Source: Shinisaurus crocodilurus | Lineage: Eukaryota > Chordata > Lepidosauria > Squamata > Shinisauridae | Length of the DNA: 64,000 nucleotides | Reading direction: 5' to 3' | NCBI GenBank assembly: GCA_021292165.1 | Contig: CM037879.1 | Coordinates: 37,726,339 to 37,790,338, forward strand | Shown: positions 55,200-64,000 of the stretch, in pieces | Layout of the letters: each line of letters begins with the position of its first letter | Position numbering within the stretch: the stretch's first letter is position 1 | Notes under the pieces: model-generated | Told to the model about the DNA's origin: nothing | Database searches by the model: none | The model's input: only the letters and a program-made list of their open reading frames with translations | Program-made: the position numbers and the translations under genes

Positions 55200-55790
55200 C
55201 ATAATGATGCTAGGAAAATTCCCCAAAGGCCCGAGTAAACTGTGATGAACTCACTTCCTGGAAAGGCTTACCTGGCGCCACCCATATTTTCTTTCTGGCG
55301 CCAGGTAAAAATGGTTTTATTCACCTAGGAGATGGCCTTTAGAGAGCCATCCTGTGGTCCCTGGGCGAGGGACTCGTAAAATCCCTTCCAATGTCAGAGG
55401 CAGCGCTCTGACCTTGGAAGGGAGAGTTGGAGATCCACCCTGCACCACTGCCCCCTTGGACAGGAAAAAAGTGGGGCATGCCAGTGGGCAGGGGGGGGGG
55501 AGACCGAAGAGGCCAGGATACATTTTATCCTGAGCCGCCTCCAGCCTCCTTCCCTCCCCCTCTGAAGCACCCTCGCTAGATGGGCTACAAAGGAGATCAG
55601 AGGATGAGGAGGCAAAGATCGCCTCTGTTGCTCCTCCCGCCCTGCCATCTTCAGCCCAGCAGGGCTTAGGCATCTCAGAAGCCTTCGGGTTCGGGGGCTC
55701 CCAAGTAGTGAGGGTGCAGTCCATAGGACTGAACCCTTGTGGCCCCATCCTATGTGGGTGCCCTCAACCCGCCGAACCGAGAGGATTACG
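55200..55790. repeat. GC-rich interspersed repeat (family M), second copy
   Basis: ctccagcctccttccctccc, aaagatcgcctctgttgctc and ctcccgccctgccatcttc match the first copy. ttacctggcgccacccat / tggcgccaggtaaa forms an inverted repeat at 55268-55310. Open frames here are GC-driven. Confidence 0.5.
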
Positions 55791-55796
55791 GGCATC

Positions 55797-55850
55797 GGAT
55801 AGGGTTGCCAGCATGCTTCCCTTGGATAGGGTTGCCAGCATGCTCCCCTT
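55797..55850. repeat. 27 bp tandem duplication
   Basis: ggatagggttgccagcatgc + ttccctt occurs twice with one difference. Confidence 0.9.
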
Positions 55851-55859
55851 GGCCTCCAA

Positions 55860-56165
55860 AACATTTAGGCGGCTGACATCGGCCATCTAAATGGTTTACA
55901 CCTCCTCCTGAGGAGGAGGGGCTGAGGCCCAGTCTCTAAGATGGCAGTGCCTCGCTCCTCCCCCCATCCCGGGAACGCCACCACCACCACCAGAACCGCC
56001 GGCACGGAAAGAACCACGCTGGCTGCAAGGTGGGGGGGGGGGACAGGTGCTCTGCACTCGGACTCCCCACTGCGACCTCGGAAGGGATTTCCAGTTTTGC
56101 AGAGGGGAGCCCGAATTATCCTGTGGCCCCCCAGGCAAGCTTGGAGGGCCATAGGACTGCGCCCT
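55860..56165. other. GC-rich segment, unassigned
   Basis: Contains cctcctcctgaggaggagg (perfect palindrome), a poly-G run at 56031-56041 and CpG-rich stretches. It looks like part of a GC-rich MITE rather than a promoter. Confidence 0.35.
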
Positions 56166-56179
56166 TAGTTTCTTACCTT

Positions 56180-56566
56180 TTAAAAACGTTCACCTTTGTT
56201 CTATTTTACACTGTTTTGTGGGGCGTGCCGCGTGTGTTGCTGCTCACTCTCTTTTGTCTTGATGATTTTATTGTGTATCCTGGTTTTATTTCTGAGCACA
56301 GCCGAAGAATGGCGTAAACATATTAATAATAAAATAATTTGTTTGGATATGTTTCCCTTTACATGAGCAAATACCTGATCTGGTCCTGATTGATACTCAT
56401 ATATTGCTACTGCCCTGTTTTATTGTGACTTTGTTGCAATCTTTTTAAATTACTTATTATTTTATCTTGTTTTGATATTTTAATCTTGTCTTTTTAATGT
56501 GAACCGCTTCGGGCTTTTAGGATATTGATCAGCTTTAAAGTATTGTAAATAAATACATGTATTACT
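56180..56566 (+). mobile_element. L2-like LINE 3' end remnant
   Basis: The last part, tttaatgtgaaccgcttcgg, gatattgatcagctttaaag and tattgtaaataaatacat, is a LINE 3' terminus. The upstream TTTT-rich part is degraded. Confidence 0.5.
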
Positions 56567-56699
56567 CATCCCCATTATCCTCACCATCTTGCAAAACGTG
56601 GTCCTCTGTGATATGGTCCATGCGCAAGGCTAGCAATACTTCTATAGGAACGTCAGAAGCAACCTTATACTTGTTCCATCGAGCTCAAAACTGTCAACA

Positions 56700-56800
56700 A
56701 AATTGGCAGTAGCTCTCCAGGGTTTCAAGCAGGATTGTTTCCCAGCTGTACCTGGAGATGTCAGGGATTGAACTTGAGTTATGGGCACTTCCCCATGTGT
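56700..56800 (-). mobile_element. tRNA-derived SINE remnant, antisense
   Basis: agctctccagggtttcaagc and ctggagatgtcagggattga in reverse match the head and body of a tRNA-type SINE (gattgaacttg is a degraded B box). Confidence 0.5.
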
Positions 56801-58402
56801 GTTCAGTACAGCTGCATTAGAGAAGAAGCAGAAAGGCTAGAGAAGTGGTCCGCCATGTGACACTTGTAGCTCCCCCCTCCCCTCCCCGCCGAGATCAAGA
56901 GAACTGTCAGCCCAATCCGGCACGTCTGCTCGACAGGCCATAACTAAACATGGTCTGCACACCATGGATGAATATAGGATAAATATAGATAATTAAATGC
57001 GCATGGATAAATATAGGGATATTTGGCTTGCCTTTGTTGAAACGTATGCATAACTACTTCTTCTGACAATAGTATATCTCCTTATATACATGTAATGCAT
57101 AGGCATATAAATTTCATATCTATCCATTGCAACTGCTACACCTAACCTTTATGCAATGTAAACCCTTTCTTTCCTTTTTTTTTTTTTTTTTAATGTTTTC
57201 TTTATCATTTTTGGTTTTGTTATAACTTTTTGAAATTCACAGAAAGAATCTTTTTAAAAACAAGAACAACATGGTCTGCAAAGGCAAACTAGAATAGCGA
57301 TGTTTTGTGCAACGGGGCTTAGAAGTGATTGCAGTAGTGGCGCACGTTCAAGCCACATTCACTCACCCCAGCCAGTACAGTTGTTCTCTCAATGGGAGAG
57401 TGGGGGGTGGGCCTGTGCCAAGCTAGCCCCACCCCCTGCTGGCCACATGCACAGTGCAAGCATTTGCCAGGAAAGAACCTTTGCAGGTACAGCTATGCGC
57501 ATGAAGGCATCCGTGCAACCTGAAATCCTGTGCAATCGGGTTTTGAGGTCGTTTGGAAGTCTTTGTGTGTATGGCTCCCTGCCGACGTTCACCCTGTTCA
57601 CATAGATGCCAGAGGTGCGGCTAATCAGAGCGCTGTGATGTCAGAGTAGGAGATTAGCTGGCATGCAGCTCTCTGTCTGACACATTGATAAAACGCCTGA
57701 ACCGGCTGGAGTGAACTGGGCGATGGCGTTGGCACAATCCTCCTCAAGGAGAGTGGAGCATTCTGATCTTCTGACATGCTGCCCTTTACTGGGTGCTGTT
57801 TGGAGTGACCTCTGATGAATTTTGCATCCAAGATCACAACGAATGGCGTTCAAGGGTTTTCTGAAGGCAGTTTCCGAAATCATACTGAGTGTAAAGAAAA
57901 CAACAAAAATGTGGAATTGCTATTGCTGTCTCCAGTGAGTCTTGCTTCAGTTGATTTGCCTCTAACGGCTAACATTATTCTGATACTGTGCTATCCTTCT
58001 TGTCAGCCCTTTTGATCTTAAATGACACTTCAAGGGTGTGAGGTGATGCTGAATTGTAAACAGAGAACTAAATTGCTTGTGGCCGGACGGTTCGGTTCGC
58101 AGAACAGCAACGTGATGGGTCTGGAAACAATGCTGCTAACAATAAGAAACAGCTGATCTGAAAATAATTATCTCCAGCCTCACAAAGGATTGTATGCCCT
58201 AGACAGATGGCAGTATTTGTCCTTCTGAGAAGGATGTTAGATTCTTGGGGGTGATCTGGGGATTCCTGTATTAAAACAAAGACTCAAATGTTTAATCATC
58301 CTAAAATGATCTAGCAGGTTGTTCTTCATCTCTTTTGTTGTCACTATATTGTTTGGCTTGAAACTGGCTTAAGAAAAAGAGGATGAAAGAGGCTAGTTAA
58401 TA
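56801..58402. other. Intron, repeat-poor
   Basis: A poly-T tract at 57177-57191. The open frame across 57300-57605 has no family resemblance. Nothing else is recognised. Confidence 0.45.
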
Positions 58403-58495
58403 GGGCGCAATCCTATGCGTGTTTAGACAGAAAAAAGGCTTACAACTCCCAGCATGCTCCAGCCAGCTCAAACCCGCATAGGATTGCACCCTAAG
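58403..58495. repeat. Family B palindromic MITE
   Basis: gggcgcaatcctatgcgtgt and ttagacagaaaaaaggctt; the right arm is reduced to cccgcataggattgcaccct. Confidence 0.7.
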
Positions 58496-58569
58496 TGTCA
58501 TTGGGAAAAATGAGATAATCGTGGCTAAAAGACTATGCCCGTTTCAAAAATTATAGGACTTCTGTGGAT

Positions 58570-58780
58570 TGATTGATTAATTACCATTATTTATATCCTG
58601 CCATTCAGGATATAAACCCTTCCAAGGCAGCTTACAAGTAATGCCAACATGTATTAATAAAATCATAATAAACGGTATTAACGTATAAAACGTCACCACA
58701 ATCTTTCCCCCAGGGCATCTGGCGGTAGGTGGCCCTACAGGGGGAGGGGAGAGTCCAGGTAGAACAGGATGAGGCGCCTG
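58570..58780 (-). mobile_element. LINE 3'-end remnant
   Basis: ttatttatatcctgccattc and ccttccaaggcagcttacaa are the reverse of a LINE 3' terminus. The upstream part is degraded. Confidence 0.5.
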
Positions 58781-59094
58781 GTGTTACAAGAACTCCCCGG
58801 CTTTTTCCCCCCCCTCTCTCCCAGAATCTTCCGCAAAAGGCAGTCGGTGACAAATGTGTATCGTACATCTATTCTTTATGTGAGAACAGCAGCACATACC
58901 AGACATCTTCCAGAAACTGAACTATTATGACAATTCGCTGGGGAAAAAAACCCAGGCAGAAAAAATGTGGATTGGAAGGGGATAAAAACCAAACAAGTGC
59001 AACTTAACTGAGAATTGTCCTTCGTTACTAGGCCAGGGACTCTTCTGGTCCCTGAGGAGCTTATGCAGGCCCAAGCACTCCTACTGGCTTCATG

Positions 59095-59213
59095 GTGCTG
59101 TACTCCATCCCCAAAATAGGTTCGCCACCATGGGTAGCTCCTATAAAGCTCAGAATAAAAGCTGCAATGGATAAGGAGCCCCACTGGCATAGGAGTCACC
59201 AGCCTCCCCTGCC
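59095..59213. mobile_element. Family C MITE, right half
   Basis: ccatgggtagctcctataaa, gctgcaatggataaggagcc and gagtcaccagcctcccctg match the right arm of the copies at 44375 and 62209. Confidence 0.65.
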
Positions 59214-59274
59214 TAGAGGGTCATATTAGGACGGCATGGGAGCCATATTGGGCCCAGGTTCTGCACCTCTGAGT

Positions 59275-59405
59275 TAAAAGGTTCTCAGATCAGCAGGACT
59301 ACGGATGATCTTTGCCTGAGACCCTACGGGGAACTATTGCCAGTTACGCCTCAATGTACTGGACTTATGGACTGGTAGCTTGACATGTTATAAGGCAGAT
59401 TCCTT
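59275..59405 (+). mobile_element. tRNA-derived SINE remnant (15.7 kb family)
   Basis: tgcctgagaccctacgggg, gaactattgccagttacgc and tataaggcagattcctttt match the 3' half of the SINE at 15670-15890. Confidence 0.65.
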
Positions 59406-59699
59406 TTCCTCTTCTTCTTTTCACCCTTTCCTGTGGCATTTGGCCTGGTTCACTGCAGAGGGCACTTCAAGCTATTAGCTTTGACTTAATTCTCCTGACT
59501 GAGGTCGTAAATCTGTGTTTGGACTTCAGTCGAGGGCTCTCTTGGTTGAATTCTCTTCCCTGTTAAAAATAAATATATCCCCACACATAGACAACTATTA
59601 TGTCAGGAAGAAGGCTAGAACCATTTCCCCTGTCATACTACTATTCTACATGCAGGGCATTTTCTTAAATATGGTGGAGCATTCAGCCAGAACAACAGA

Positions 59700-59942
59700 T
59701 TTTATTTATTAATTTGTTATAGTTATATTCCGCCTTTTTTCCTACAAGGAACCCAAGGCAGTTTTACACAATCCTCCTCCTCTTCTCCCTTTGATCCTCA
59801 CAACAACCCTGTGAGGTAGGTTAGGCTGAGAGTCAGTGACTGGCCCAAAGTCACCCAGTGAGCTTCACGGCCGAGCGGGGACTAGAACCCAGATCTCCTG
59901 AGTCCCAGTCCAGCACTCTAGCCAATACACCACACTGGCTTT
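59700..59942 (-). mobile_element. Sauria-type SINE, antisense, nearly complete
   Basis: Minus strand: agccagtgtggtgtattggc, ggttctagtccccgctcgg, ctgggtgactttgggccagt, and a tail with ccttgggttccttgtagga and TTTATTAATTT. Confidence 0.9.
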
Positions 59943-60099
59943 CAGATTACATCCTAATCTGTGAAAACTAAACTTCAGACATGCCAGGGTTTTGAGATCC
60001 TCTAAACCATTATTCTGAGAGATGGAAATCTTCGTGCTACTGCAATTTCTGATCAGTTTCCACTTAAGTCAGTGGAACTGTGACTTTATCACTATAGAG

Positions 60100-60237
60100 C
60101 AGGGCTCTCCAACTTTGGGTTCCCAGATGTTGCTGGACTACAGCTCCCAGAATCCCTTGCCATTAGCCATGCTGGTTGGGTATGCTGGGAGCTGTGTAGG
60201 CCAGCAACATCTGGGGACCCAAGGCTGGAGAGCCCTG
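60100..60237. mobile_element. hAT-type palindromic MITE (family E), 138 bp
   Basis: Ends cagggctctccaac and ctggagagccctg; flanks ctatagag (60092-60099) and ctatagaa (60238-60245) match at 7 of 8. It is nearly identical to the copy at 31095-31230. Confidence 0.9.
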
Positions 60238-60245
60238 CTATAGAA

Positions 60246-61068
60246 CTTAGCAAACACTCCCAGGTGTCCTTTTGTTGTTGTTGTTAAATGGTAATAACAA
60301 ATCATAGCTTTAAATGACAGTAGGTTCAGGCCTGGAATTGGCAAAGTAATAAGAATAGCTATTGCACTAATACTGTTAGAATGTTTAATGATCAGTTTGG
60401 CTCATTGCTGGGAGTTCAGTCTGGAAAAATGATCCAAGCCTCCCTGTAGGTTTTGGGAGTTTTTTTTGGCAGGGGTGCGTAATCTTTTTTTGGCAACTGC
60501 GGGTTGTTGAGTGCCCTGTGATATCCAACTTTCATGTTAAATCTGAGTTCTTTTCAAATTGAGATGCATCTTGAAGAGATAAGGCCTCTGCTGTGAATAT
60601 GTTCCCAAAATGCTGAAGAGTAACAAGCCCCCAGGAACCTATTCTTACATTCAGGCAGCCGGATCTCTTGTGACGGAGAAGGAAGGATTAGAGCAAAACA
60701 AAGTTGAATAGCATTTGCCTTGAGTGTTCTTCTGCAGAGCTTCCTTTAATGAGCTCCTACACTTAGAGCGTCTAGGATTTAAAACTTGTCTTAGTATATT
60801 AAAATAAGAGACAAAAATGGTATATTGTCGGGGGGGGGGGGGAGAGAAAGATCCTCCAGAATTTACCTTCTTGTCAGGGTCTCTCCTGATATTTTGATGC
60901 CTGTTCCTGATGATAAATCATGGCCCCCACTGACTTTTGAGTATGCCTTAAAAAATAAAAATAAAAGGTTGGTGTAAGCTTCTAGAATTGTGAATTCTTC
61001 CATTTTTAGCCTTTCTTTTTGTGGGAGTGAAATATTTGAGAGTGAGTGTAAGGGCTGGACCATAAGCA
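60246..61068. other. Intron, nothing recognised
   Basis: A GTT run at about 60271 and a poly-G run at 60829-60842. No other feature. Confidence 0.45.
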
Positions 61069-61350
61069 GCAGTCTGAGGTGAGTCAGGACTGAAGAACAA
61101 GTCAGAACCAGACAACAAACCAGGAAGCAGGATCAAGGAGCAAGGCAGGAGTCAGGGCTGAAGAAAAAGTCATAACCAGAGGACAAACCAGGAGGCAGAG
61201 TCAAGGAGCAAACAAGAGCCAGGACCAAAGAATATCAGAACTGGAGGACAAACCAGGAGGCAGGGTTGAGGAGCAAGCCAGGAGGCAGGAAAGAGGACCA
61301 AGTCTGGACTGAAGGAAAACCAGGAGGCAAGATCAAGGAGCAAACCAGAA
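61069..61350. repeat. Degenerate minisatellite, unit about 60 bp
   Basis: Units of the form 'gaccaaagaa.aagtcagaac.agaggacaaaccaggaggcag..tcaaggagcaa' recur four to five times with many changes. The minus-strand open frame through it is low complexity. Confidence 0.75.
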
Positions 61351-61375
61351 GTCTGAAGATCAATAAAGGATACAG

Positions 61376-61467
61376 CAGCCTTCCCTAACCCAGGCCCCTC
61401 CAGATGTTTTGGGCTACAATTCCCAGCATTCCTGGGCTGATGAGGCACTAGGTTGGGGAAGGCTCTG
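61376..61467. mobile_element. hAT-type MITE (family E), 92 bp, shortened
   Basis: cagccttccctaacccagg faces aggttggggaaggctctg. Flanks ggatacag (61368-61375) and cgatacag (61468-61475) match at 7 of 8. The right arm is shortened. Confidence 0.8.
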
Positions 61468-61475
61468 CGATACAG

Positions 61476-62208
61476 GAACATGCCAGAGGTCAGGAAGACC
61501 ATGTTGCCCAAGCAAGGCTCAGCTAGAAAAGGAAGCCCTTTATACTCCTTCCTGCTGCTTAGAAGAATCCAACAGCCAGCCTAGACGGGCAGAGTCATCC
61601 CAGGTATAGAAGGTTCTTCACTGAGAAGACTGCCACCTTCCGTTCTGTGGTCCACCACACAGGGCAGCTGCACACAATTTCCAGCAGCTCCTGACAACGA
61701 AACATCTTGACTCCGAAGTCTGAACATGTGTGAATGCATGTGCACAAACCCTAAGCCATCAGTAGTGTATATTTAGCATGCTAAAGATAGTGAAGGTCAG
61801 TTTGAACTGTTGATAACATAGTATAGGACAATTATGTGTTTATAGCATCTTGAACCAAAAGAACAAGTGCCCAGTTGGCTTTTAAATCAGTGGAGGGCAA
61901 GCTCTTCCAGTCTGAATGAATATAGCAGGAAGAGAGGAACTGTGGGCAATGTGAATATCCATTCAGGAGTTCAGGTTTCAGCTGCAAGGGGAAGGGAAAG
62001 CAAAACAATTCTAGGGGGGGAGATGAGAAGATTCACAGCAAAGTTCCAGGTCCTGCTCTTGGAATACTCAAGATTAAATTCACAAAAAGTAGCATGTGTT
62101 AACAGCATTTGTAATTTTTAATCCCACATACTAATAGCCATTTCCCAAGCATGTGTCCTTATGTAGTCCAAATGCCACCATGCATGCGCAAAAGGCAGAT
62201 GTCAAAGG
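61476..62208. other. Intron, nothing recognised
   Basis: No supported feature. Confidence 0.45.
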
Positions 62209-62402
62209 CAGGGGAGGCTGGTGACTCCTATTTCGCTGGGGCTCCTAATCCATTGCAGGTTTTACTTGGAGCTTTATAGGAGCTATCCATGGTGCTGAAC
62301 TCCATCCCCACCATGGAGCACCATGGATAGCTCCTATAAAGCTCCAAATAAAACCTGCAATGGATTAGGAGCCCCAGTGAAATAGGAGTCGTCAGCCTCC
62401 AT
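62209..62402. mobile_element. Family C palindromic MITE, best copy
   Basis: Left arm caggggaggctggtgactcc, tatttcgctggggctcctaa and tttataggagctatccatgg; right arm is the near-exact complement. The centre is ccatccccaccatgg. A single strand could fold into a stem of about 90 bp. Confidence 0.85.
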
Positions 62403-62551
62403 CCGCGGGCTTGGGGAAACCACAACGTATGCTGAGGTACAAAAAATCTTTAGGGGGGGGAAAAAACCCCAAAGAGGAGGGAAAGCCCCCAAACTACCCA
62501 GTGAGTTCAGACCATGCTGACCAGGTGACCCATGTGCCTCCTCAGACTGCT
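62403..62551. other. Short intron segment with possible family G part
   Basis: A poly-G/poly-A run at 62450-62466. gaccaggtgacccatgtgcc resembles gccaggtcacctgagcac at 32768. Together with gatgggcaacttcaaggccc after the next MITE it suggests a family G copy split by that MITE. Confidence 0.4.
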
Positions 62552-62559
62552 GCCTAGAC

Positions 62560-62695
62560 CAGTGGTTCCCAACCTTGGGTCCCCAGATGTTGCTGGCCTA
62601 CAGCTCCCAGCATACCCAGCCAGCATGGCTAATGACAAGGGATGCTGGGAGCTGTAGTCCAGCAACATCTGGGGACCCAAGGTTGGGAACCACTG
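62560..62695. mobile_element. hAT-type palindromic MITE (family E), 136 bp
   Basis: cagtggttcccaaccttggg faces cccaaggttgggaaccactg perfectly. Flanks gcctagac (62552-62559) and gtctagac (62696-62703) match at 7 of 8. Confidence 0.92.
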
Positions 62696-62869
62696 GTCTA
62701 GACACCGCTGGTCTTGATGGGCAACTTCAAGGCCCCAGCTGCTCTCCCTTTTTCTAATGGTTTTTTAAAGATAAAGTTTTTATCTTTAAAACTTGACTTG
62801 GACTGGGCAGCACTTCAAATAGAGGACTGTCCTCAGTAAGACATCTGGCCTCCATATGGTAGTGTAGGT

Positions 62870-63020
62870 TGTACCCAGCTGTGTCTGGGGAATGGATTCC
62901 CTCCCCGCAGCCTCCCTCACAATCTACTGCAGGACCCTCCAGAGCAGATCTGGAGGGGACAGGGGGCGCGGCAGCGGGAGGAAAGGAACACAAAGTCCCT
63001 TTGTGTGAGTGGACATCCAT
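62870..63020. repeat. Possible family H fragment
   Basis: ggaccctccagagcagatct resembles ggtccctcaactctccagag in the family H copy at 3.4 kb. The ends are absent. Confidence 0.35.
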
Positions 63021-63139
63021 TTGTGCGACGTCGGTTGAAGCCCTACACGTGTGCTGTTTCCAGAATGGCAGAATCTTGTTTGCCTGTCGGCAGGCGATTC
63101 TGCCTGCCTGCCTGGATTTCTTATTTTATTTTTAAGCCT

Positions 63140-63798
63140 GCCGCACATATGCGTATTGATGTGTGAAACATGAGGCCAAGGCTGACCAAATCAGTTCAAT
63201 TCTCGTGCATTAGGCCAATTATCTAGCTGATTTTATCAAGATAATGTAGTGCAGAATGCCATTAATTACACAGAATTGAATCCCCAAAGTGTCTGGCATG
63301 CATGAGCTTGTAAATCTTCCTTTAGCTTCTGCGGTAATAATAGCAGGCAGAATGGATAGTTTAGCCTTTAATGGAGTCAACCGTATTTTGTCTTTTAATG
63401 GAGTGAATGCAGTACTATTATATATACTGAGTTTTGACCCACATAACTGGAAGTGGAGCAAAGAGCCTATTAAGTCTGGGTTTTACAGAAGAAAAGAAAA
63501 GAAAAAATGCAGATATGCATTTTGGTGACACTTGTAGGGAGGCTAATTAGCCACACACAGTTTAGTGCTGGTTGTTATTTTTCAGATTGATCTATGTGAA
63601 TAATTGATATTTTTCTAATATGACAATTCCTTCTTCAAACAACTGTTCAGTGAGATGCATTTATTCCGGACAAAGCAAAAGAGAGACTCATTTAGAAAAA
63701 AAAGTTTTTAATAACTTCTTGTATACCTGCTCCTTTGACTTGCTAGATAAAATCATGTAGGAAAACTGGATCAAATGCAATTTTGTTTCAGTTATTTA
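63140..63798. other. AT-rich, repeat-free intron
   Basis: No repeat family is recognised. Several ATTA/TAAT cores occur around 63215-63280. No coding frame is supported. Confidence 0.4.
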
Positions 63799-63906
63799 AG
63801 GTGCAACCCTATGCAAGTTTAGACAGAAAAAAGGCCTACAACTGAGGCATTCTGGGAGTTGTAGGCCTTTTTTTCTGTCTAAACTTGCATACAATTGTGT
63901 GCTTAG
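63799..63906. repeat. Family B palindromic MITE, complete
   Basis: ggtgcaaccctatgcaagtt and agacagaaaaaaggcctaca face gtaggcctttttttctgtct and aaacttgcatacaattgtg. Confidence 0.8.
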
Positions 63907-63912
63907 AGGAGG

Positions 63913-63929
63913 TGTTGTTGTTGTTGTTG

Positions 63930-63974
<45 letters not shown>
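63913..63974. repeat. (GTT)n(ATT)n microsatellite
   Basis: About 7 GTT units then about 13 ATT units. Confidence 0.95.
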
Positions 63975-63975
<1 letters not shown>

Positions 63976-64000
63976 ATTGTTAGTACCAAAGAGCTCAAAC

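Larger units (their letters stand above)
27677..64000 (+). other. KCNH1: KCNH1 intron after the pore exon (5' part)
   Basis: It begins with donor gtaagt. The next expected exon (rest of S6 and C-linker) is not seen in any frame to the end of the window, so this intron exceeds 36 kb. Confidence 0.75.

Noticed and set aside
55317..55864. Minus-strand open frames of 143 and 156 codons
   Set aside because: Overlapping frames in a GC-rich repeat, no domain or splice context.

Overview
The window looks like vertebrate nuclear DNA, most likely from a squamate reptile (lizard or snake). It lies almost entirely inside introns of one gene. The evidence is two phase-consistent exons of an ether-a-go-go potassium channel (best match KCNH1/EAG1, + strand), separated by a 22.8 kb intron and surrounded by interspersed repeats typical of squamates: Sauria-type tRNA SINEs, CR1 and L2-clade LINEs with the usual squamate 3' tails, and very many small palindromic hAT-type MITEs. 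I see no second protein-coding host gene, no CRISPR array and no prokaryotic feature. All other long open frames are either remnants of LINE reverse transcriptases or spurious frames across GC-rich or tandem repeats.

Layout. 1-4078: upstream intron with LINE 3' fragments, a 281 bp hAT MITE with perfect target duplications, an L2 LINE, and an antisense Sauria SINE ending about 60 bp before the exon. 4079-4471: KCNH1 exon coding S1, S2 and S3. 4472-27249: 22.8 kb intron with an antisense solo-LTR-like element 77 bp after the exon, hAT MITEs, CR1-like LINE tails, tRNA SINEs, a pogo/Tigger-like MITE and microsatellites. 27250-27676: KCNH1 exon coding S4, S5, the pore and the start of S6. 27677-64000: more than 36 kb of the next intron. 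This part is the most repeat-dense. It holds a near full-length CR1 LINE (about 36.9-41.9 kb) split by a 785 bp hAT element, a GC-rich 684 bp hAT element, a 5S-rRNA/CR1 composite, a Sauria SINE carrying two nested insertions (a second SINE and a 361 bp solo-LTR-like element), a large antisense L2 LINE carrying a Sauria SINE, an LTR-like block at 52.7-53.2 kb and several minisatellites.

The two exons together encode the voltage-sensor and pore core of one EAG channel subunit. The transposable elements do not form a system with it; they record successive insertions, and many can be ordered in time by nesting and by target-site duplications. I did not find a convincing undescribed molecular system. 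The observations most worth checking are: the missing in-frame extension at the S3-S4 splice site (compared with the mammalian long isoform); the hAT elements with precise 8 bp duplications, one of them built from GAGTC-rich arrays; the 27 bp monomer array at the CR1 5' end; the 5S-head/CR1-tail composite; the TTGCACAA-rich element; the three-hairpin array; and a repeat-free stretch dense in TAAT cores.
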